Part shown: piece after piece, positions 59,916-64,000 of the stretch
Numbering within the stretch: the stretch's first letter is position 1
How the letters are laid out: every line of letters begins with the position of its first letter
DNA from: Microbispora corallina
Lineage (GTDB): Bacteria; Actinomycetota; Actinomycetes; Streptosporangiales; Streptosporangiaceae
NCBI RefSeq assembly: GCF_016863035.1
Contig: NZ_BOOC01000010.1
Span: 44,429-108,428 of the forward strand
Length of the DNA: 64,000 bases
Direction of reading: 5' to 3'
Program-made: the position numbers and the translations under genes
The notes under the pieces: model-generated
What the model was told of the DNA's origin: nothing
Seen by the model: only the letters and a program-made list of their open reading frames with translations
Databases searched by the model: none

Positions 59916-62900
59916 GTGAGGACACTAGACCCCCGGACTGACGAGAGCCCCGGGACAGGGGTTGCGGCTGAGCAGGAGCCAGACGAGGGAAGCCGGTTCC
60001 TCCTGCGCAACTGGCGGGTGCGCTCCCGGCTCGTGGCCCTGATCCTCATCCCGACCGTCGCGGCCCTGCTGCTCGGCGGGCTGCGGGTGGCGACCTCCGT
60101 CAGCACCGCCGCCGACTACCAGCAGATCAACGACCTGGCGCGGCTCGTGGACGGCGTCGCCGGCCTGACGCACGAGTTACAGGCCGAGCGGGACCGGGCG
60201 GCGTGGAACGCGACGATCGGCCGGCCGCAGAAGGCCACCGCCGCCGTCGTGGCCCAGATCGCCCTCGTCGACAAGGCCGCCGCCAGTGTCCGCTCGCTCG
60301 CCACGAGCGTCCGCTCGAACGTCGGCAGCCGGGCGGGCGACGAGGTCGAGCACATCCTGGGCAAGCTCGACAGCCTCGAGCCCCTGCGCCAGCAGGCCGT
60401 GCAGCGCGGCACCCTGCTGCCGAGCGCGGTGCTGGAACAGTACTCCCTCGTCATCGAGGACCTGCTGGCCCTGCAGGACGAGCTCGCCAAGGGCACGCTG
60501 GACGACCAGCTCGCCGCCATGTCCGTGACGCTGTCGGCGCTCGCCAAGGCCAAGGAGGCCGCCTCCGACCAGCGCGGCATCCTCACCACGGTCCTCCCGA
60601 ACGGCCGATTCGAGCAGGCCCAGCTGCAGGACTTCCTCGGCGCCCTGTCCGCACAGGACCGCGAGCTGCGCACCTTCCGCAAGAACGCCACCCGCGACGA
60701 GCGGACCGACTACGACACCACCGTCTCCGGCGGCAAGGTCGACCAGGCCGAGTTCCTGCGCACGCTCGTCCTCGACCGTGCCAACGCGGGCTTCCCCCTC
60801 AACAACCCGCACCTCGACCTCACCTCGCGCGACGACACCCGTGAGTGGTACGACGCGATGTCGCAGCCGATCAACCGGATGCGCACGGTCGAGGCGAAGC
60901 TCACCTCCGCCATCGTGGCCCGCAGCCAGACGCTGAAGGACGACGAGCAGCAGCGCGCGATCGTCATCGCGGTCGCGGTCGCCCTCCTGCTGATCGCGGT
61001 CCTCGTCATCACCACCGGCGTCGCCCGGTCGCTGGTCCGGCCGCTGCGCCGGCTGCGCAGCGAGGCGCTGGAGATCGCGGGTCACCGTCTCCCCGACACC
61101 GTCCAGCGGCTCCGCGAGGCGGGCGACGGGTCGGAGACGCCGGCCATCGCGCCGATCGGCGTGGTCGCCCGCGACGAGATCGGGGAAGTGGCGCGGGCCT
61201 TCGACGAGGTCCACCGCGAGGCGGTGCGGCTGGCGGGCGACGAGGCCCGGCTGCGCAGCAACGTCAACGCGATGTTCGTGAACCTGTCGCGCCGCACGCA
61301 GACCCTCGTGGAACGGCAGCTGTCCCTGATCGACGGGCTGGAGCAGGGCGAGCAGGACGAGCAGCGGCTCGGGAACCTGTTCAAGCTCGACCACCTGGCG
61401 ACCCGCATGCGCCGCAACAGTGAGAACCTCCTGGTCCTCGCCGGCCAGGAGGCCGCGCGGCGCTGGGGCCAGCCGGTCCCGATCGTCGACGTCGTCCGCG
61501 CGTCGCTCTCGGAGGTCGAGGGCTACGAGCGGGTGAACCTCCAGGTGCAGCCCGGCGTGGCGGTCGTCGGCCAGTCGGTCAACGACGTCGTCCACCTCGT
61601 CGCGGAGCTGGTCGAGAACGCCATCTCGTTCTCCCCCCGCGAGACGAAGGTCACGGTGTCGAGCAACCGCATCGACGGCGGCGGCCTGATCATCTCGGTG
61701 AGCGACCAGGGCATCGGCATGACGGCCGAGGAACTGGGACAGACGAACTACCGGCTCGCCAACCCGCCCGTCGTGGACGTGTCGGTGTCCCGCCGCATGG
61801 GCCTGTTCGTGGTCGGCCGCCTGGCGCTGCGCCACGGCATCCGGGTGCAGCTGCGCCAGCAGGACTCCGGCGGCCTGACCGCCATGGTCCTGCTCCCCGA
61901 GGCCCTGCTGGCCCAGAGCGGTCCGGCGTTCCCCGGGGTCCCCGGGATGCCGCAGCCGGAGCCGGCCGGCTCGATGCCGTCGATGGGCGCCGGCCCGCAG
62001 TTCGGGACGCCGGCCGGGATGCCCGCGTTCGGGGCCCCGGCCCTCGCCAGCCCGACGCCGTTCGAGCCCGCCGCGCGCACACCGGTGTTCGGCTCGGACG
62101 CTCCCGGCGTGGGCACCCCGGGCGCCGACCCGTTCGAGCGGGGCCCGTTCGAGACGTTCCCCCGCGAGCCGGTGGGCTTCGAGCAGGACCCGTTCGCCCG
62201 CAACCCCTTCGGAGGCGGCGCGCCAGGCGAGTCCGACCCCTTCGCCCGCAACCCGTTCGACTCCGGCTCGTTCGACTCCGGCCCGTTCGACAGGTCGCCG
62301 TTCGACCCGGCACCCAAGCAGGAGCAGCGCGGCTTCGACACCGGGCCGTTCGAGCGCAACGCGTTCGAGAAGCCGTCCTTCGACCAGCCGCCCGCCGAAG
62401 GCGGGGCCTTCGGCAGGACGCCGTTCGACAGCGGCGCGTTCGACAAGAGCACGTTCGAGAAGACCACGTTCGACAACGACCCCTTCGAGACGACGACGTT
62501 CGACGCGAGCCCCTTCGACACCAACCCCTTCGACCGCGGACGGATCGGGGAAGCCCCGGTCGACACGCCATGGCCCGGGCACCTGCCCCCTCCGGGGAGC
62601 ACGTCCTGGCCGGGCGGGAGCCAGGGCGACGGCGGGTGGCCGGGGCGCTCGGGACGCGGCCCGTTCGACGGTGACGACAACACCGGTCCGCTGCCCGTCG
62701 TGCGCACCTCGCCGCTGGAGGCCGAGGAGGAGTTCTTGCCGATCTTCGCGGCGGTGGAGTCCGACTGGTTCAGGAAGGTCGACGGACCGGCGGAAAAGAG
62801 CGAGTCCGACGGCGAGGCGCAGCCGGAGGCCAGGACCTGGTCGTCGCCGGCGGACGCGGGCTGGCAGGCCGCCAAGGCGGCCGCGGAGCCCACACTCGGC

Positions 62901-63188
62901 GGGGTCACGTCCTCCGGCCTGCCCAAGCGCGTGCCGAAGGCCAACCTGGTGCCCGGCTCGGCGACCGCCGGGGCTCCCTCTGGGGAGCCGGTCGCCGCCG
63001 CGCCGCCCGTTGCGCCGCCGCCCGTGCTCTCACCGGAGCGCGTGCGCAACCGCCTCTCCAGCTTCCAGCAGGGCGTCCGGCAGGGCCGGGCGGTGGCCCG
63101 CGGGGAGGCGGACGAGAACCAGGGATATCCGGGGGCGGCGCCCCTGGGCGACCCACGTGCCCAGGACACCGAGAAGGAGGACACATGA
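59916..63188 (+). CDS. cvnA: Second conservon sensor kinase-like protein CvnA
   Basis: About 1090 residues, same layout as the first CvnA: membrane segment 1 (LVALILIPTVAALLLGGLRV), external helical sensor, segment 2 (IVIAVAVALLLIAVLVITTG), HAMP, LFKLDHLATRMRRNSENLLV (His493), ATPase domain (LVENAISFSPRETKVTV). The C-terminal tail differs: it is built from many short PFD/PFE pentads (SDPFARNPFDSG, FDSGPFDRSPFD, NPFDRGRIG). It ends with the shared LPKRVPKANLVPGSATA and RLSSFQQGVRQGRAVA motifs. I prefer GTG 59916 (GAGAGG upstream); ATG 59868 is possible. Confidence 0.85.
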   Translation: MRTLDPRTDESPGTGVAAEQEPDEGSRFLLRNWRVRSRLVALILIPTVAALLLGGLRVATSVSTAADYQQINDLARLVDGVAGLTHELQAERDRAAWNATIGRPQKATAAVVAQIALVDKAAASVRSLATSVRSNVGSRAGDEVEHILGKLDSLEPLRQQAVQRGTLLPSAVLEQYSLVIEDLLALQDELAKGTLDDQLAAMSVTLSALAKAKEAASDQRGILTTVLPNGRFEQAQLQDFLGALSAQDRELRTFRKNATRDERTDYDTTVSGGKVDQAEFLRTLVLDRANAGFPLNNPHLDLTSRDDTREWYDAMSQPINRMRTVEAKLTSAIVARSQTLKDDEQQRAIVIAVAVALLLIAVLVITTGVARSLVRPLRRLRSEALEIAGHRLPDTVQRLREAGDGSETPAIAPIGVVARDEIGEVARAFDEVHREAVRLAGDEARLRSNVNAMFVNLSRRTQTLVERQLSLIDGLEQGEQDEQRLGNLFKLDHLATRMRRNSENLLVLAGQEAARRWGQPVPIVDVVRASLSEVEGYERVNLQVQPGVAVVGQSVNDVVHLVAELVENAISFSPRETKVTVSSNRIDGGGLIISVSDQGIGMTAEELGQTNYRLANPPVVDVSVSRRMGLFVVGRLALRHGIRVQLRQQDSGGLTAMVLLPEALLAQSGPAFPGVPGMPQPEPAGSMPSMGAGPQFGTPAGMPAFGAPALASPTPFEPAARTPVFGSDAPGVGTPGADPFERGPFETFPREPVGFEQDPFARNPFGGGAPGESDPFARNPFDSGSFDSGPFDRSPFDPAPKQEQRGFDTGPFERNAFEKPSFDQPPAEGGAFGRTPFDSGAFDKSTFEKTTFDNDPFETTTFDASPFDTNPFDRGRIGEAPVDTPWPGHLPPPGSTSWPGGSQGDGGWPGRSGRGPFDGDDNTGPLPVVRTSPLEAEEEFLPIFAAVESDWFRKVDGPAEKSESDGEAQPEARTWSSPADAGWQAAKAAAEPTLGGVTSSGLPKRVPKANLVPGSATAGAPSGEPVAAAPPVAPPPVLSPERVRNRLSSFQQGVRQGRAVARGEADENQGYPGAAPLGDPRAQDTEKEDT

Positions 63189-63607
63189 GGGAAATGAGCC
63201 AGGCCGCGCGCGGCATCAACTGGTTGATCACGGACTTCGTGAACAACGTGCCGGGCGTGGCGCACACGGTGGTGGTGTCCTCGGACGGGTTGCCGCTGGC
63301 GTACTCGGACGGGTTTCCGAAGGATCGGGCGGATCAGCTGGCGGCGGTGGCGGCGGGGTTGATCAGTCTGACGCAGGGGGCGTCCCGGGTGTTCGAGGGC
63401 GGTCCGGTGACGCAGACGGTTGTGGAGATGCAGCGGGGGCTGTTGCTGATCATGTCGATCAGCGACGGCTCGTGCCTGGCCGTCCTGGCGTCGGCGGACT
63501 CGGACATGGGACTGGTGGCCTACCAGATGACGTTGCTCGTCGAGCGGGCCGGGCAGGTGCTGACGCCCGCCGTCCGCGCCGAGCTCCAGGCGTCCCACCC
63601 GCGGTGA
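63185..63607 (+). CDS. cvnB: Second conservon roadblock/LC7 protein CvnB
   Basis: A 140-residue Roadblock/LC7 protein overlapping the cvnA stop in ATGA, with AAGGAGG upstream. It closely parallels the first CvnB (GINWLITDFVNNVPGVAHTV; DGFPKDRADQLAAVAAGLIS; DMGLVAYQMTLLVERAGQVL). Around 63240-63450 the codon choice changes to G- and T-ending codons (GCG, GTG, TTG, GAT), unlike the C-ending preference on both sides, hinting at gene conversion from another copy. Confidence 0.93.
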   Translation: MREMSQAARGINWLITDFVNNVPGVAHTVVVSSDGLPLAYSDGFPKDRADQLAAVAAGLISLTQGASRVFEGGPVTQTVVEMQRGLLLIMSISDGSCLAVLASADSDMGLVAYQMTLLVERAGQVLTPAVRAELQASHPR

Positions 63608-63739
63608 CCGGCCCCCCGCCGGCGGCCGCCGGCGGTCCGGGCACGACATGGGGCACAGGGCGGGGGAGACGGCCCGGAAGCGGGACGGCCTCGGGGCCGC
63701 TGACTTCCGGAGCGAGCACGAGCAGGTCAGGAGGACGGC

Positions 63740-64000
63740 GTGGCAGGCGGCGGCTGGAACGGTGAGCCCTACCCGCCGGTGGACGACGCCCACCGGTACT
63801 ACGGCGGCACGAACCCGGTGCCCGCACCCCCCGCCGCACAGGCGGAGCAGAGCTCCCTGGTGCGGCCGTACGCCGTCACCGGTGGGCGGACGGCGCCCCG
63901 GATGCAGCTCGCCATGGAGGCACTCGTGTCCTCCGCGACCTCGGTCCACCAGGACCTTTCCATCCTCACCCCGGAACGTCAGGCGATCTGCTCGTTGTGT
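63740..64000 (+). CDS. cvnC: Second conservon DUF742 protein CvnC, partial
   Basis: Starts at GTG 63740 after AGGAGG and is open to the window end (87 codons). It has a ~30-residue Gly/Pro/Tyr-rich head (GEPYPPVDDAHRYYGGTNPV) missing from the first CvnC, then the DUF742 opening SSLVRPYAVTGGRTAPRMQL and ILTPERQAICSLC. The rest, and a CvnD gene, should lie just beyond the right edge. Confidence 0.88.
   Translation, partial: MAGGGWNGEPYPPVDDAHRYYGGTNPVPAPPAAQAEQSSLVRPYAVTGGRTAPRMQLAMEALVSSATSVHQDLSILTPERQAICSLC

Overview
This 64 kb window is high-GC chromosomal DNA from a filamentous actinomycete. Three things point there: codon usage with strong G/C third positions, many starts that look leaderless (a TANNNT hexamer 6-8 nt before the start codon), and two conservons (four-gene CvnA-B-C-D signalling modules typical of Streptomyces and Streptosporangiaceae). 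I would guess the Streptosporangiaceae group, but this is inference; no rRNA or other marker gene lies in the window.

Layout. (1) 0-5.4 kb: a partial DUF3352 protein, a thioesterase, and a tight housekeeping operon murI - metallo-beta-lactamase-fold hydrolase - rph - rdgB. (2) 5.4-9.8 kb: a membrane-anchored molybdopterin oxidoreductase and an 802-residue protein ending in a papain-like glutamine-deamidase toxin domain. (3) 9.8-20 kb: a MacB/FtsX-type ABC transporter with its own NarL-type two-component system, two membrane proteins, and a second two-component system whose kinase is oddly built. (4) 20-25.7 kb: a cluster of debris and selfish-looking DNA (ribbon-helix-helix antitoxin remnant, a tRNA-like gene, an HNH endonuclease whose 3' end runs into that tRNA), then bcp peroxiredoxin, DUF3618, a PLP amino-acid deaminase/aldolase, a DUF6286/AmaP-like envelope pair and a GT-C-like membrane protein. 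(5) 25.7-28.9 kb: gcvT-gcvH-sdaA behind a tandem glycine riboswitch. (6) 28.9-33.3 kb: a lower-GC accessory island with a frameshifted SARP/BTAD regulator, an orphan Rhs tip carrying a nonsense mutation, a leucine-rich-variant repeat protein that may be the immunity partner, small membrane proteins and a RelE/Phd toxin-antitoxin pair.

(7) 33.3-38.3 kb: a gamma-glutamyl amine degradation operon (glutamine-synthetase-like ligase, aldehyde dehydrogenase, short-chain dehydrogenase, gamma-glutamyl hydrolase) with a divergent GntR/FadR regulator and a palindromic candidate operator. The presence of an alcohol-type dehydrogenase suggests ethanolamine rather than putrescine as substrate. (8) 38.3-49.5 kb: a membrane protein, a Ser/Thr kinase with WD40 beta-propeller, a nucleotidyltransferase of the AbiEii type next to a 64-residue protein, an ABC exporter under a strong promoter with an overlapping palindrome, and histidine catabolism genes hutF and hutI preceded by an SDR. 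(9) 49.7-55 kb: a group-2-like sigma-70 factor, then the nitrogen operon amtB-glnB-glnD. (10) 55-64 kb: two tandem conservons, the second cut by the window end.

The main threads are nitrogen handling (ammonium uptake and PII signalling, histidine, glycine/serine and gamma-glutamyl amine catabolism) and signal transduction (two two-component systems, a Ser/Thr kinase, a sigma factor, two conservons). The most unusual spots are the HNH/tRNA overlap near 20.3 kb, the broken Rhs tip near 30.8 kb, the kinase with a low-complexity insert near 18.8 kb, and the duplicated conservons with very different C-terminal repeat tails.
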